A DNA stretch of 19,168 bases, taken from the NCBI GenBank assembly GCA_964434735.1, contig CAYSWK010000019.1, positions 1-19,168 of the forward strand, written 5' to 3'. Both the position numbers and the translations under genes were made by a program. How positions within the stretch are numbered: position 1 is the stretch's first letter; every line of letters begins with the position of its first letter. The notes below the pieces were generated by a model. The model was not told the origin of the DNA. It ran no database searches and was given only the letters and a program-made list of their open reading frames with translations. This document shows, in pieces, positions 1-7,609 of this stretch. The stretch is from CAYSWK01 sp964434735. GTDB lineage: Archaea > Micrarchaeota > Micrarchaeia > Anstonellales > Bilamarchaeaceae.

Positions 1-737
1 AGCCTTTGATGGAAGAACCCTGCAGGCAAATCAAACAGCGCCGCAGCCGTTTCAATGTCGTGGGCATCAGACCAGGCAGTTACATACTTGAGCGTAATTG
101 ATCGATTTTGGGTTTTGATGACTAGCCCTTCCTTCTTTTGTGCATTGAGTTTTTTTGCAAGTTTTTTGAATGAGTTGACATCGTGTGCATTCATCATTCC
201 AAGGAGAGGCACGCTTTCAAGTTTCCATTCCTTGACTAATGCATGGCGTTTACGTGCATCAATGAATTGGCCGCTTTCATCAATAATGTCGAATATGAGG
301 AATTTTACATCGTATTTTTTGACCGGTGCGGTATAAGGAGTATTTCCGATGAGCTCCCCACAGATAACATGTGATGGGTATTTTTCAAAAAATGTTTTAA
401 GGAATTCAAGTTTTTCGCAGGCAAAATAATCGATCATTCCGCTTCTTGAAAATGCAATTACTTTTCCACCAATCCATACGGCGCGCACGTTATATCCGTC
501 AATTTTTTCTTCGACAACAACGTTTTCGTTCGGGAGGTTTTTTGTAAGTCCTTGCGTGAGTGAAAATATGCGGGCTATTTTTGGGTATCCTTCAATCGTG
601 CGCCCGTTAACAATCACGGTGCCTCGCGGAACTGATTTGTATTTTTCGCGAAAATGCATGTACTCAAGCCGTTCCTTTTTTTGCACCAATGCGCCTTTGC
701 GTAATGCATTTTCAATGAGCTCTGTGCCCAATTCCAT
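1..737 (-). CDS. ATP-dependent RNA ligase, Pab1020/Rnl3 family (5' part; 3' end beyond the left edge)
   Basis: The open frame runs from ATG 737-735 to the left edge without a stop: 245 codons of a family usually about 380 residues long. The nucleotidyltransferase motifs occur in order: motif I EEKIDGYNVR, with K78 the expected AMP-accepting lysine; a following FSRSG; motif III CGELIG with TPY; motif IV EGLVIK; and motif V ITLKYVT. The text after motif V (DLPAGFFHQR) also fits the archaeal Rnl3 type. Family members are homodimeric ligases that join or circularise RNA 5'-phosphate and 3'-OH ends; their cellular role is unsettled. They are distinct from RtcB, the usual archaeal tRNA-splicing ligase. 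A TATA-like element centred near 760 lies about 24 bp upstream of the ATG, so the transcript may be leaderless. The missing C-terminus should carry the dimerisation region. Family assignment is confident; biological substrate unknown. Confidence 0.9.
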   Translation of the reverse strand, partial: MELGTELIENALRKGALVQKKERLEYMHFREKYKSVPRGTVIVNGRTIEGYPKIARIFSLTQGLTKNLPNENVVVEEKIDGYNVRAVWIGGKVIAFSRSGMIDYFACEKLEFLKTFFEKYPSHVICGELIGNTPYTAPVKKYDVKFLIFDIIDESGQFIDARKRHALVKEWKLESVPLLGMMNAHDVNSFKKLAKKLNAQKKEGLVIKTQNRSITLKYVTAWSDAHDIETAAALFDLPAGFFHQR

Positions 738-756
738 AAAAACTTCATACCTTTAG

Positions 757-764
757 GATATATC
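757..764. promoter_or_regulatory. Palindromic TATA element shared by divergent genes
   Basis: GATATATC is a perfect palindrome in the 42-51 bp gap between the RNA ligase (start 737, minus) and the membrane protein (start 780 or 789, plus). Its centre is about 24 bp from the minus start and about 28 bp from ATG 789, close to the -26/-27 archaeal TATA spacing in both directions. One element could therefore drive two leaderless transcripts. This is inferred from spacing only. Confidence 0.5.
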
Positions 765-788
765 AATATTTGCACATGAATGGTATGT

Positions 789-1442
789 ATGATTTCGCCC
801 AAAGAATCCCTTACTATTCTGTTGCCCCTTGCACTTATTCCGCTCGTCATTTTCTCGGTGCTTAACTTCGGCTCCTTGGCAGGCATCGCAATTCTTGGCA
901 TTACTTCGGCGTATCTTTACTTGTTTAAAGCTGATGCGCACACGCGCCGCTTGATGCTTGTGCTTGTTATTTTTTCCCAGATTTTTGAGACAATGAATGT
1001 CATTGGCAATTTTTATAACTATCAAGGGGACCGGGGTACGCCCCTATGGGTATCATTGGGTTGGGCCGTGCTTGGATGGTACGCACTATCCGTCAAATCA
1101 GTACTTGAGAAACTCAACGACAAATGGACGTATGCCGTGCTTGCCGTTTTGTATGGTGCGCTTGCCGTTTTGTTCAATACGTTTACCGTTTACGTCATTT
1201 TTGGGTTTGCATGTGTGTATTTTGCACAAATCGCATCAAAGAATTTCAAGGCAAGTTATTTTGCTTTTTTGAGTGTTCTTGGAATTCTTATTGAGTACTG
1301 TGGAACCCATTTGGGTGCATGGACGTATTATACTCGCGAGGGGCTCGCCTATTTCCCGGATTATTTTGGTTTGGGACTTGCGTACATGATGGCCGTTTTA
1401 TTTTGCATGTGGGTTGTGGGCATGGATAAATTGAAAGACTAA
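789..1442 (+). CDS. Polytopic membrane protein of unknown function
   Basis: Encodes about 217 residues (220 if the upstream ATG at 780 is used). ATG 789 is preferred because the TATA element at 757-764 is then at leaderless spacing. I count seven to eight hydrophobic segments separated by very short loops, so this is an integral membrane protein with no sizeable soluble domain. Conserved-looking loop residues include NFYNYQGDRGTPLWVSLGW in the middle, and an E-Y-C-G-T-H-L-G-A-W run followed by an aromatic YFPDYFG stretch near the C-terminus. The acidic, His and aromatic residues near membrane boundaries could mean a small membrane enzyme rather than a transporter, but I do not recognise the family. 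It converges on carS with 4 nt between stop codons. No functional inference is made from context. Confidence 0.8.
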   Translation: MISPKESLTILLPLALIPLVIFSVLNFGSLAGIAILGITSAYLYLFKADAHTRRLMLVLVIFSQIFETMNVIGNFYNYQGDRGTPLWVSLGWAVLGWYALSVKSVLEKLNDKWTYAVLAVLYGALAVLFNTFTVYVIFGFACVYFAQIASKNFKASYFAFLSVLGILIEYCGTHLGAWTYYTREGLAYFPDYFGLGLAYMMAVLFCMWVVGMDKLKD

Positions 1443-1446
1443 TTTT

Positions 1447-1962
1447 TCAATGTGCAACCTTCTTCAATCCCAGTTTATTTGCAATGATGTTAAACGTCGG
1501 ATGTAAAATGAGCGTTACTCCAACGACGAGTGCTAGTATCCAAACCTCAAGCATTCCTGGAATCGTTAACGGATACACAAGTACGAGTGCAACAACCACA
1601 AACAAAAACGTATCAAGCAAAAACGGTTTTCCATGCTCCACACCGGCACGGCGTTTGATGAAGCTTCCAAGTGCATCACCGAGTAATGTTCCGAATGCAA
1701 GAAGGAACGATCCAGCATATGCAGTTTGTTGGTTTGTAAAAAACGGACTTACATAATAGGTATGAATAAGGATTCCAACAAGTGTTCCGGCAAGCGTGCC
1801 AAGCACAAATCCGCGTATTGTTTTTCCGTTGTCAAGTATTCTTCTTCCATCTGAAAAATTTTTTCCAAGATCAAGCGGAGTCCCCCCTCCAAGCACTACG
1901 GGCGAGGAGTTTGCAATGTATGCCGGAAGGATAAAAAGTGCAATATCAAGGATAGAAACCAT
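1447..1962 (-). CDS. carS: CDP-archaeol synthase (CDP-2,3-bis-(O-geranylgeranyl)-sn-glycerol synthase)
   Basis: This 171-residue integral membrane protein matches the archaeal CarS (DUF46) family in length and sequence. It has the N-terminal LPAYIANSSPVV, then a polar loop with GGGTPLDLGKNF and DGRRILDNGKTIRG, the family's signature cytosolic loop. Next come transmembrane segments, LLGDALGSFIKRRAGVEHGKPFLLDTF-type residues split across two helices, and a hydrophobic C-terminus. CarS transfers CMP from CTP to digeranylgeranylglycerol phosphate, the activating step before polar headgroups are added to archaeal ether lipids. It is therefore a direct marker of archaeal origin. The start ATG at 1962 lies about 28 bp from an AT-rich TATA region (1986-1997) that also fits the divergent sppA-like gene, and no Shine-Dalgarno is evident. 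Confidence 0.93.
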   Translation of the reverse strand: MVSILDIALFILPAYIANSSPVVLGGGTPLDLGKNFSDGRRILDNGKTIRGFVLGTLAGTLVGILIHTYYVSPFFTNQQTAYAGSFLLAFGTLLGDALGSFIKRRAGVEHGKPFLLDTFLFVVVALVLVYPLTIPGMLEVWILALVVGVTLILHPTFNIIANKLGLKKVAH

Positions 1963-1985
1963 ATGACCAAATTCCTTTTCCTTCC

Positions 1986-1997
1986 ATATATTTATAA
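1986..1997. promoter_or_regulatory. Shared TATA region between carS and the SppA-like gene
   Basis: The AT-rich run ATATATTTATAA lies between the two divergent genes. Read on plus, its TTTATAA part is centred about 26-27 bp upstream of ATG 2020. Read on minus, the run is about 28 bp upstream of the carS ATG at 1962. Both fit leaderless archaeal transcription. No second candidate TATA box is visible in the gap. Confidence 0.5.
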
Positions 1998-2019
1998 CCT
2001 TTGAGTGGAAAATGAGCTC

Positions 2020-2994
2020 ATGGCATTTTCAAGTTCAAAATCTTCAACTCAAGGTACGCCACGCCAAGCCCAAAAGCAGGATTACAAAACCCTTGCATTG
2101 GCATTGGGTGGTTTGTTGATCGTAGGATTTGTAGTTATTATTCTCCTTGTCTTTCTCTTTGGAGGGGCGGCAGGTGGTGCTCCTATTGGCCAGAAATGCG
2201 TAGGGATACTTACGCTTGAAGGCCCGATTACTACTGAAAGCACTCCGTCTTCATTGTTTGATATGGGTGCGCCGGGATCCGAAGATATCGCACAAGCAAT
2301 TAGGGGCGTAAATAAGCGTGATGATGTAGGTGCTCTTCTCATCGTTGTCAATTCACCTGGCGGTTCGGTTGTTGCATCACGTGAAATTTATGATTCAGTT
2401 AAGGAGCTCAAGAAGCCAAAGGTCGCCTACTTTAGGGAGGTTGCGGCATCAGGAGGATATTATGTTTCCGCCCCAATGGATTACATCATTTCCGACCCGA
2501 ACGCGCTTACCGGAAGCATTGGCGTTATTGCGACGTTTACTGAGCTTTCAGGATTATTTGAAAAAATCGGAATCAACACCACTACTATTAAATCGGGTCA
2601 GTTCAAGGATATCGGTTCGCCTGAAAGGCCCATGACTGAAGATGAACGAGTATTGTTCCAAAATCTCATCCAGGAAACATACCAGGAGTTCTACAATGTA
2701 GTTCTTGAAGGAAGGAAGGGAAGGATCAATCGTGAGAAATTTGATGAGGTTGCTGACGGTCGCGTTCTTTCAGGCAGGCAAGCATATGCAGTTGGCCTTG
2801 TTGATGAATTGGGTGACAAGAGAAAAGCAATTGCAAAAGCGGCTGACCTTGCAAGCATAAGTTATGAGGATGTTGATTCGATTCCCCTATGCACTATTTC
2901 GGCATCAGAGGAAGGCTCAAGCATTTTTGGAGTTTTTCAGCCCCTTCGTCTTCCCCAGATTAAGGGGAAGAAAATCTCATTGAGTTTTGAATGA
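2020..2994 (+). CDS. sppA: Signal peptide peptidase, SppA type (S49 serine protease)
   Basis: About 324 residues. A GTG at 2005 could add five more, but ATG 2020 is at leaderless distance from the TATA region, so it is preferred. Layout: a short polar cytosolic N-terminus, one transmembrane helix (about residues 24-48), then the S49 protease domain on the outer face. Catalytic residues are readable: the serine in AASGGYYVSAP (about S144) and the general-base lysine in SGQFKDIGSP (about K196), with NSPGG upstream and LTGSIGV after the serine. This is the short, single-domain (36 kDa) form found in Archaea and Gram-positive bacteria. The enzyme degrades remnant signal peptides and other membrane-embedded peptides. 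It overlaps the next gene by 4 nt (ATGA), so the two are probably translationally coupled. Confidence 0.93.
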   Translation: MAFSSSKSSTQGTPRQAQKQDYKTLALALGGLLIVGFVVIILLVFLFGGAAGGAPIGQKCVGILTLEGPITTESTPSSLFDMGAPGSEDIAQAIRGVNKRDDVGALLIVVNSPGGSVVASREIYDSVKELKKPKVAYFREVAASGGYYVSAPMDYIISDPNALTGSIGVIATFTELSGLFEKIGINTTTIKSGQFKDIGSPERPMTEDERVLFQNLIQETYQEFYNVVLEGRKGRINREKFDEVADGRVLSGRQAYAVGLVDELGDKRKAIAKAADLASISYEDVDSIPLCTISASEEGSSIFGVFQPLRLPQIKGKKISLSFE

Positions 2995-3455
2995 GGTTAT
3001 TCATGCCTTCAAAAGTTGTTCGAAAGACATCCGTGTCCAAACGAAGCGTTTTGCGTAATGTTTCAGCTAAACGTGCGCGTGTTTTGAAAACTTCGCAAGC
3101 AGGAGCTCCTTTGTTGCAAACATTGCTTCGGCCGCTTCCAGTCGTATTCATGTTGATCTTAGTGGTGGCATTAGTTATGGGGATTACGGTAATTGTTCTT
3201 CCCAAGGCAGTTCCTTCGGTTTCATTGCAGGCAACATCTTCGCAAACGTGCGTTGAGGGGACGACCGAGCCGTGCGCATGCGAAGGTGTGCGTACCTGCC
3301 AGGGAGGCCGTTTTGGTATATGTCAGTATGATACTTCATGCACTCCAGGCGACATTGAACCTTGTTTTGAGGCAGGTTGTTATACGGGAAGACGCATGTG
3401 CAACGAGTGTGGCAGATGGGGTTCCTGCGTGCCAGTTAGTTCTTTTGTCCCTTAG
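2991..3455 (+). CDS. Basic-tailed, single-pass, Cys-rich membrane protein (unknown function)
   Basis: 154 residues if it starts at ATG 2991, inside the ATGA overlap with the upstream peptidase gene; an in-frame ATG at 3003 is an alternative. Three parts are visible. First is a strongly basic N-terminus (about residues 7-36, rich in Lys and Arg), expected to be cytosolic. Second is one hydrophobic helix (about 50-72). Third is an outside domain with ten or more cysteines in a C-x(n)-G...C pattern, for example PCACEGVRTCQGGRFGIC and CYTGRRMCNECGRWGSC. The Cys pattern resembles small disulfide-bonded extracellular modules with a G-x-W-G-x-C ending. The coupling to SppA suggests it may be a partner or substrate-recruiting protein, but this is only context. 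No enzyme motif seen. Confidence 0.75.
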   Translation: MRLFMPSKVVRKTSVSKRSVLRNVSAKRARVLKTSQAGAPLLQTLLRPLPVVFMLILVVALVMGITVIVLPKAVPSVSLQATSSQTCVEGTTEPCACEGVRTCQGGRFGICQYDTSCTPGDIEPCFEAGCYTGRRMCNECGRWGSCVPVSSFVP

Positions 3456-3462
3456 GCTTGGG

Positions 3463-3470
3463 TTTATAAA
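3463..3470 (+). promoter_or_regulatory. TATA box of the pilin-like operon
   Basis: TTTATAAA is centred 27.5 bp upstream of ATG 3494. There is no Shine-Dalgarno before that ATG, so transcription probably starts at or next to the start codon (leaderless). This marks the start of a five-gene transcription unit ending at 7544. Confidence 0.6.
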
Positions 3471-3493
3471 TGTTATAAGACAAAAAAATATGT

Positions 3494-4222
3494 ATGGCGC
3501 GACGAGGTTTCATATTCTCTTTAGATGCATTTGTGGCATTTTCTATTTCTCTGATTGCCATCTACTCATTGATCTTTTTTTCAAGCGTTCCTTCGGGGTA
3601 TTACCAATCCTTGACCCAGGCGCATTTTCTTGCAAAGGATTCATTGTATTCCCTTGCAAATACGCCCTGTACCGGGACGTTGTGCGGCCCCCAGGATGAG
3701 TGGAGGGAAACCGAAGGCATAAGCGTACTTGAATTTTTTTCATTGCGCCACACAGTCGATAACTCTGAACGGATAGCTGACAGTGTGAGGTCTACGTTTG
3801 GGCGCATCATCCCCACTTCGTATGGTTATTCCTTGGAAGTGTATGATCGAAATGATCCGAATGCTCAAGCAGATGGTTGGGTTTCTATATATAGCACGTC
3901 AACGGATGCTTCGGATGAAAACCATCATAAGCGTCAAAAAACGCGCCTTTCAACCGTCGTATACAGTGTCGTATTCAATTATGCCGCGCCAAAACCTTCC
4001 CTTGAAAACCCCGCGATTTACATGTCTTGCGGTGGCATTGGGAATAGTGCAAATCGTGAAACGGATTATGGGAATCTCGTGTGCCTTACGCCCACGTTTG
4101 ATGAAAACGGCAATTTGATTTATCCGGATCTTGAAAATCCTTACGATACCAACTTTTTTGACAGGCAGGACGGCCGCGGAAGGTCGGATGTACGCGTAGT
4201 TAGATTAACGGTGTTCCTATGA
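3494..4222 (+). CDS. Pilin-like exported protein with archaeal class III-like N-terminus (gene 1 of the operon)
   Basis: 242 residues. The N-terminus is MARRG followed by FIFSLDAFVAF and a continuous hydrophobic helix, then a soluble domain to the C-terminus. The RRG-F junction resembles an archaeal prepilin peptidase site ([KR]G^x before a hydrophobic core). The FSLDA motif is almost identical to the FSFDA motif of the last gene in the operon (7011-7544), which suggests the two are paralogous minor pilins. The soluble part has four cysteines (PC...LC, MSCG, VCL), possibly disulfide-bonded outside the cell. It is the first gene of the operon, with its own TATA box, and its stop overlaps the next start (ATGA). 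Pilin-like membership is inferred from the N-terminus; no named family recognised. Confidence 0.75.
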   Translation: MARRGFIFSLDAFVAFSISLIAIYSLIFFSSVPSGYYQSLTQAHFLAKDSLYSLANTPCTGTLCGPQDEWRETEGISVLEFFSLRHTVDNSERIADSVRSTFGRIIPTSYGYSLEVYDRNDPNAQADGWVSIYSTSTDASDENHHKRQKTRLSTVVYSVVFNYAAPKPSLENPAIYMSCGGIGNSANRETDYGNLVCLTPTFDENGNLIYPDLENPYDTNFFDRQDGRGRSDVRVVRLTVFL

Positions 4223-5967
4223 AGCAAACCAAAGGTTTTTTCTTTGTCGTTATCATGTTTCTCATTCTTTCATTCATACTCGCATCCCTTTCGCTTTTTG
4301 TACGTTCGACCCAGCTTGCCGAAGAGAGGTATGCTACACAATTCCAGGCTACCAACCTTGAATTGGTTCTTCATCAGGTTGATGAACCTCAAATAAACCG
4401 CTTGGTTGGAAATATGATGTATAATTCCTTTTTCAGGCTTAACAACTATGTTTCAAAAAGTCCTCAACATACTATCGTTCCTGGTGTATATGAAGATAAT
4501 GACGAACCTGAAATTAAGCGCCAGAAACTTTCGCAGCCAGTCTATGCAGTCATTAAGCAGTTGTTTATGGATGGGCGTGCTGACGGATCATTCTTCAATG
4601 ACGGTGTTGAGCTGAGCCTTACTAACAATGGCGTATTTTCCGTTTCCATGAACCAGTGGTCAGAGCGGCTTGATCATTCTCTTAACCAGATGGGTCTTAA
4701 GCTTGTCAGGTTTTCAATTCCTGAAGACGGGGTAACTATTGTCCAAACTGACGTTCATACATTCCATTATACGATTGAAAATATGCAGATTGATATTTCA
4801 GATTCAACCGGTCGCATTAATTTTAATAAAGTATATCCTCTTTTGGAAGGAGATGTAGACATTTCAGGCTTTACCGATTCTGCAGTAAAAAATACGGGCC
4901 GTGACCTTGAGCTTTCACTTTCACGCCCCATCTATTTCAAGCTTCAGGATGATAACGCACCTGCCGGATTTGAGGATGCATACAATTCTCCTGCAGATTT
5001 GAATCCTACCTCAATCGTTGGTGGTGAAGCAGGACAGGGATGGTTTTATGGCCCTCTTGCATATGCAGGAGCTGCAGACGATGTGGATCGTCCTGACGGC
5101 GTTAAGTTGGCTTCAGATGTACTTGCCCAAGACCGTGAAAAATACATCTTGGTTGGGACCTATTCACAAATTACCGACTTTGACAGTACGCCAGGAATTG
5201 ATGACAATATTGGCTACGAGTCCTTTGGCGCATACCTGGTTACAACTGAGCCGCTTAATGTTGAAGGCAATTGTGCCGCAAAAGTTAACGAAAACGAACT
5301 AAATACGTTCAATGCGTTGCAATACGATGCGCAATGTTCAGCATCTTATGATCCTGACACTAAGACGGATAATCCGTTTTTGGTTGCAGACGGTTTTGAT
5401 GCTTCAGAAGCTCCGCTTTGTCCTCAGGGAAGATGCGCACTTATCATGAATAAGTATTCTTTTGAAAATCTTGACTCAAATGAGCGCAGGCCCTGGAAAA
5501 TTGCAAGAAACCAACCCGCTCCAAGCGTATCGGTACTTTACAATGTTGAACGTTTACGCGACTTTGTTTTGTGCGGTTATTCAATACGCTCCGAAAAAGG
5601 CCCTTCATTCACCCAAAGACTTCTTACTGATTCATACAATCTTGTTGATTCAGATACTGATCTTCTTGATGCTGAAAACGGATATTCAACCATCTTGTTT
5701 GGGCAATCCCTTATTCCAGACAATGGCGATATCTCAGATTTCGATGATTTAAGCAAAGTAGACTTTGAATTTTTCGCAGGCGTTGATTCGGTGCAGCGTG
5801 TGCGTGGGCTTCCGGGTTGTCGAGACTCTTCAACGTGTGATAGTCCTGATAACCCTGTTGGCCATGTAACTTTCTCAACAGGTGCAGATGGTACCATGGT
5901 TCAATACCTTGGAAATGTACCTCTTTCATGCGCCCTTAATCCTGGTGCCCCCTGTGGTGATGACTAA
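4219..5967 (+). CDS. Large membrane-anchored exported protein (gene 2 of the pilin-like operon)
   Basis: 582 residues. It begins MKQTKG followed at once by a hydrophobic helix (FFFVVIMFLILSFILASLSLF, written here in shortened sense: residues about 7-27), then a long soluble ectodomain. The KG preceding the helix mimics the processing site of its neighbours, though the Q normally found after G is replaced by F. The ectodomain is acidic and rich in Asp, Asn, Ser and Tyr. Cysteines cluster in the C-terminal half: CPQGRC, then CRDSSTCDSP, then CALNPGAPC at the very end, which suggests disulfides outside the cell. Its size compared with the other operon members fits a tip adhesin or major ectodomain subunit, but that is inference. 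It is linked to both neighbours by overlaps (ATGA at 4219, TAATG at 5965-5969). Confidence 0.78.
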   Translation: MKQTKGFFFVVIMFLILSFILASLSLFVRSTQLAEERYATQFQATNLELVLHQVDEPQINRLVGNMMYNSFFRLNNYVSKSPQHTIVPGVYEDNDEPEIKRQKLSQPVYAVIKQLFMDGRADGSFFNDGVELSLTNNGVFSVSMNQWSERLDHSLNQMGLKLVRFSIPEDGVTIVQTDVHTFHYTIENMQIDISDSTGRINFNKVYPLLEGDVDISGFTDSAVKNTGRDLELSLSRPIYFKLQDDNAPAGFEDAYNSPADLNPTSIVGGEAGQGWFYGPLAYAGAADDVDRPDGVKLASDVLAQDREKYILVGTYSQITDFDSTPGIDDNIGYESFGAYLVTTEPLNVEGNCAAKVNENELNTFNALQYDAQCSASYDPDTKTDNPFLVADGFDASEAPLCPQGRCALIMNKYSFENLDSNERRPWKIARNQPAPSVSVLYNVERLRDFVLCGYSIRSEKGPSFTQRLLTDSYNLVDSDTDLLDAENGYSTILFGQSLIPDNGDISDFDDLSKVDFEFFAGVDSVQRVRGLPGCRDSSTCDSPDNPVGHVTFSTGADGTMVQYLGNVPLSCALNPGAPCGDD

Positions 5968-6458
5968 TGTTTTCTATTAATTCCAGACATATTAAAGGTC
6001 AAAGTTCTATGGAACTTTTTACAACGATCGGTATGGTCATTGCATTTACCATCCCCGTCATCATGCTTTTCTTTTCGCTCACCAATGCAGGCTATGATTC
6101 AAGTGCGAAATCCCAAGCTGCAGCAATTTCACGAACTATTGCGGATAATATCAATGAAGTATACGCACAAGGAGAGGAAGCTCAGCGCGAATTGCTTTTG
6201 AACATGCCATCCTCAACGGATTCGTTGAGAATAATCGGCAATGATAATGTTGAGGGCGGGGAAGTAGTTGTTAAGCTCACCGTTTCAGGAAAAACGTTTG
6301 AATCAGCATCTCCTGTGTTTGCAAAAGTAGAAACATTTGAATCCAGGGATTCAGATGATCCGTCAGGTCCGCCAAGAGGGCCTTACCGGCTTAAGGTAAT
6401 TGCGAAAAAGAACGCAGCTGATCAAGTGGAGGTACGTATATATGAACTCATTAGGTAA
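5967..6458 (+). CDS. Class III signal-peptide pilin-like protein (gene 3 of the operon)
   Basis: 163 residues. The leader MFSINSRHIKG ends in K10-G11 and is followed by Q12-S-S-M-E16, a near-exact archaeal class III site (KG^QxSxE), then the hydrophobic helix that forms the pilin core. Euryarchaeal pilins with the QxSxE motif are cut after the glycine by an EppA/FlaK-type prepilin peptidase and assembled by a FlaI/TadA-type ATPase. The mature protein would be about 152 residues. No cysteine is visible in the mature part. Its start codon overlaps the preceding stop (TAATG), which implies termination-reinitiation. Of the operon's products this has the cleanest pilin signature, so it is the best candidate for the major subunit. 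Confidence 0.87.
   Translation: MFSINSRHIKGQSSMELFTTIGMVIAFTIPVIMLFFSLTNAGYDSSAKSQAAAISRTIADNINEVYAQGEEAQRELLLNMPSSTDSLRIIGNDNVEGGEVVVKLTVSGKTFESASPVFAKVETFESRDSDDPSGPPRGPYRLKVIAKKNAADQVEVRIYELIR
6428..6433 (+). promoter_or_regulatory. Shine-Dalgarno that fixes the start at 6442
   Basis: GGAGGT lies 8 nt before ATG 6442, inside the end of the previous gene. It is the clearest Shine-Dalgarno in the window. It selects ATG 6442 over the longer open frame that begins at 6400 and shows that downstream operon genes use SD-led initiation, while first genes look leaderless. Confidence 0.7.
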
Positions 6459-7014
6459 GATGCGTGCTCACGTCGCGGCAAGTTCGAACGAATCATCGTT
6501 CAAGTCCCGTAGCGCACGCGGTCAAGTTGCGGTTGAATTCATGCTTTATCTTGCAGTATTTATGGTGGTCCTTATTGCAGGTTATGTCGTAGTCTTGTAT
6601 GTCCAAGGTACTGAGTTGCCTTTTAAGGAGGGGCTCGTTGTCAAGGAAACAGGGCAAACGTTCATTTCTGCAGTTTCGCTTGTCAAAAAGGGAGGCGCAG
6701 GCTTTGAGTATGTTGTATCGTTGCCCGTTGCAATGTTCGGTCACAACTATGAATTGGTCGTTAATGATGGTTCCGATTCAGTTGTCATTAACGCCCTTGG
6801 TTCAAGCCAGAACATTACCTTTTCGTATCCTCTTCCTTCAAGAATACATTACTTTAGCGATGATCCGCAAGGCACGTGCGTACGTCAGGATGGCGACTTT
6901 ATGTATATCCAAAGTCAAGGATGCAACGGCCTTATTAAAATTTCAAATGTAGGAAAGGAAAACGGGGTCGGCGAAGACCAGATTTCCATCTCTCCATATG
7001 GTGAAGCCCAATGA
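6442..7014 (+). CDS. Class III signal-peptide pilin-like protein (gene 4 of the operon)
   Basis: 190 residues from ATG 6442, chosen because GGAGGT precedes it by 8 nt; it overlaps the previous gene by 17 nt. The leader is long and basic (27 residues) and ends SARSARG-like in R26-G27, followed by Q28-V-A-V-E32-F and then a hydrophobic helix. This fits the archaeal class III site [KR]G^Q..xE. The mature part is about 163 residues with two cysteines in the C-terminal third (TCVRQ and GCNGL), a possible disulfide. Its stop overlaps the following start (ATGA at 7011). Pilin-like identity rests on the processing site and operon context. Confidence 0.85.
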   Translation: MNSLGKMRAHVAASSNESSFKSRSARGQVAVEFMLYLAVFMVVLIAGYVVVLYVQGTELPFKEGLVVKETGQTFISAVSLVKKGGAGFEYVVSLPVAMFGHNYELVVNDGSDSVVINALGSSQNITFSYPLPSRIHYFSDDPQGTCVRQDGDFMYIQSQGCNGLIKISNVGKENGVGEDQISISPYGEAQ

Positions 7015-7544
7015 AGACACTTAAAGGCCAGTATTTTAGTTTTGATGCGATCATTGCCTCAGTCATTTTCATTCTTGCACTTGTTTCCCTTCTTTCATAC
7101 TGGAATAGTGCACGTACGACCCTTGATTTTCAGAATGGCGATTTAACTAATGAAGCATTACGTATTTCAGAAATTGCACTTGACCCTGTCGGTGCGCCTT
7201 GCCCTATAGATGCGCAGGCGGATGCAATACAGTTGAGTTTTGGAAACGAAGGAAAAACGGCAATTAAGGAAATTGACTTTACGTGCCCAAGCCGCAACGG
7301 AGTTACGTCTTCGCAAATTAAGCAAGGATACCAAACCCCGTTTGAGGTTTCGTTAAAACTTTCAGACCCAACAAGCAATTCTTTCGAAGCATTGTGGGTT
7401 GGTGAAGTGTTGCCTGCAGATTATTCTGGTACGGTTGCACACGTGCAGCGCATCGTACGCATTGAACGCATCAGTCCTGATGTTGACGCCCCTATTCTTA
7501 CGCTTGGCGTTCTTGACGTGTATGTATATCCCAAACAGCAGTAA
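7011..7544 (+). CDS. Class III signal-peptide pilin-like protein (gene 5 of the operon)
   Basis: 177 residues. The very short leader MKTLKG is followed by Q7-Y-F-S-F-D12-A and a hydrophobic helix. The KG^Q site is canonical but the usual glutamate is replaced by aspartate. The FSFDA stretch matches FSLDA of the first operon gene, so genes 1 and 5 are probably related minor pilins. The mature domain has two cysteines (PCPIDA and TCPS), spaced as for one disulfide. It is the last gene of the overlapping set; a T-rich stretch (7550-7570) follows, then the ATPase gene with its own TATA box. Confidence 0.83.
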   Translation: MKTLKGQYFSFDAIIASVIFILALVSLLSYWNSARTTLDFQNGDLTNEALRISEIALDPVGAPCPIDAQADAIQLSFGNEGKTAIKEIDFTCPSRNGVTSSQIKQGYQTPFEVSLKLSDPTSNSFEALWVGEVLPADYSGTVAHVQRIVRIERISPDVDAPILTLGVLDVYVYPKQQ

Positions 7545-7570
7545 TCCCTTTTTGTTTCTTATTCTTTGGT
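7545..7570 (+). terminator. T-rich terminator-like tract after the pilin-like operon
   Basis: After the stop codon at 7544 the plus strand is pyrimidine-rich with several T runs (CCCTTTTTGTTTCTTATTC). Archaeal intrinsic termination commonly uses U-rich tracts without a strong hairpin, and none is seen here. The next promoter begins at 7581. Confidence 0.45.
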
Positions 7571-7580
7571 TCACACAGGA

Positions 7581-7588
7581 TTTAAAAA
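7581..7588 (+). promoter_or_regulatory. TATA box of the secretion/pilus ATPase gene
   Basis: TTTAAAAA is centred 25.5 bp upstream of ATG 7610 with no Shine-Dalgarno in between, consistent with a leaderless transcript and with expression uncoupled from the pilin-like operon. Confidence 0.55.
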
Positions 7589-7609
7589 GAATAAACCAGA
7601 TTACACCTT

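Noticed and set aside
614..1025. Minus-strand open frames over the divergent promoter and the membrane protein gene
   Set aside because: They overlap both the promoter and a well-supported plus-strand membrane protein and show no domain features.
6400..6441. Upstream start (6400) for the fourth pilin-like gene
   Set aside because: It would overlap the previous gene by 59 nt. GGAGGT placed 8 nt before ATG 6442 supports the shorter form.
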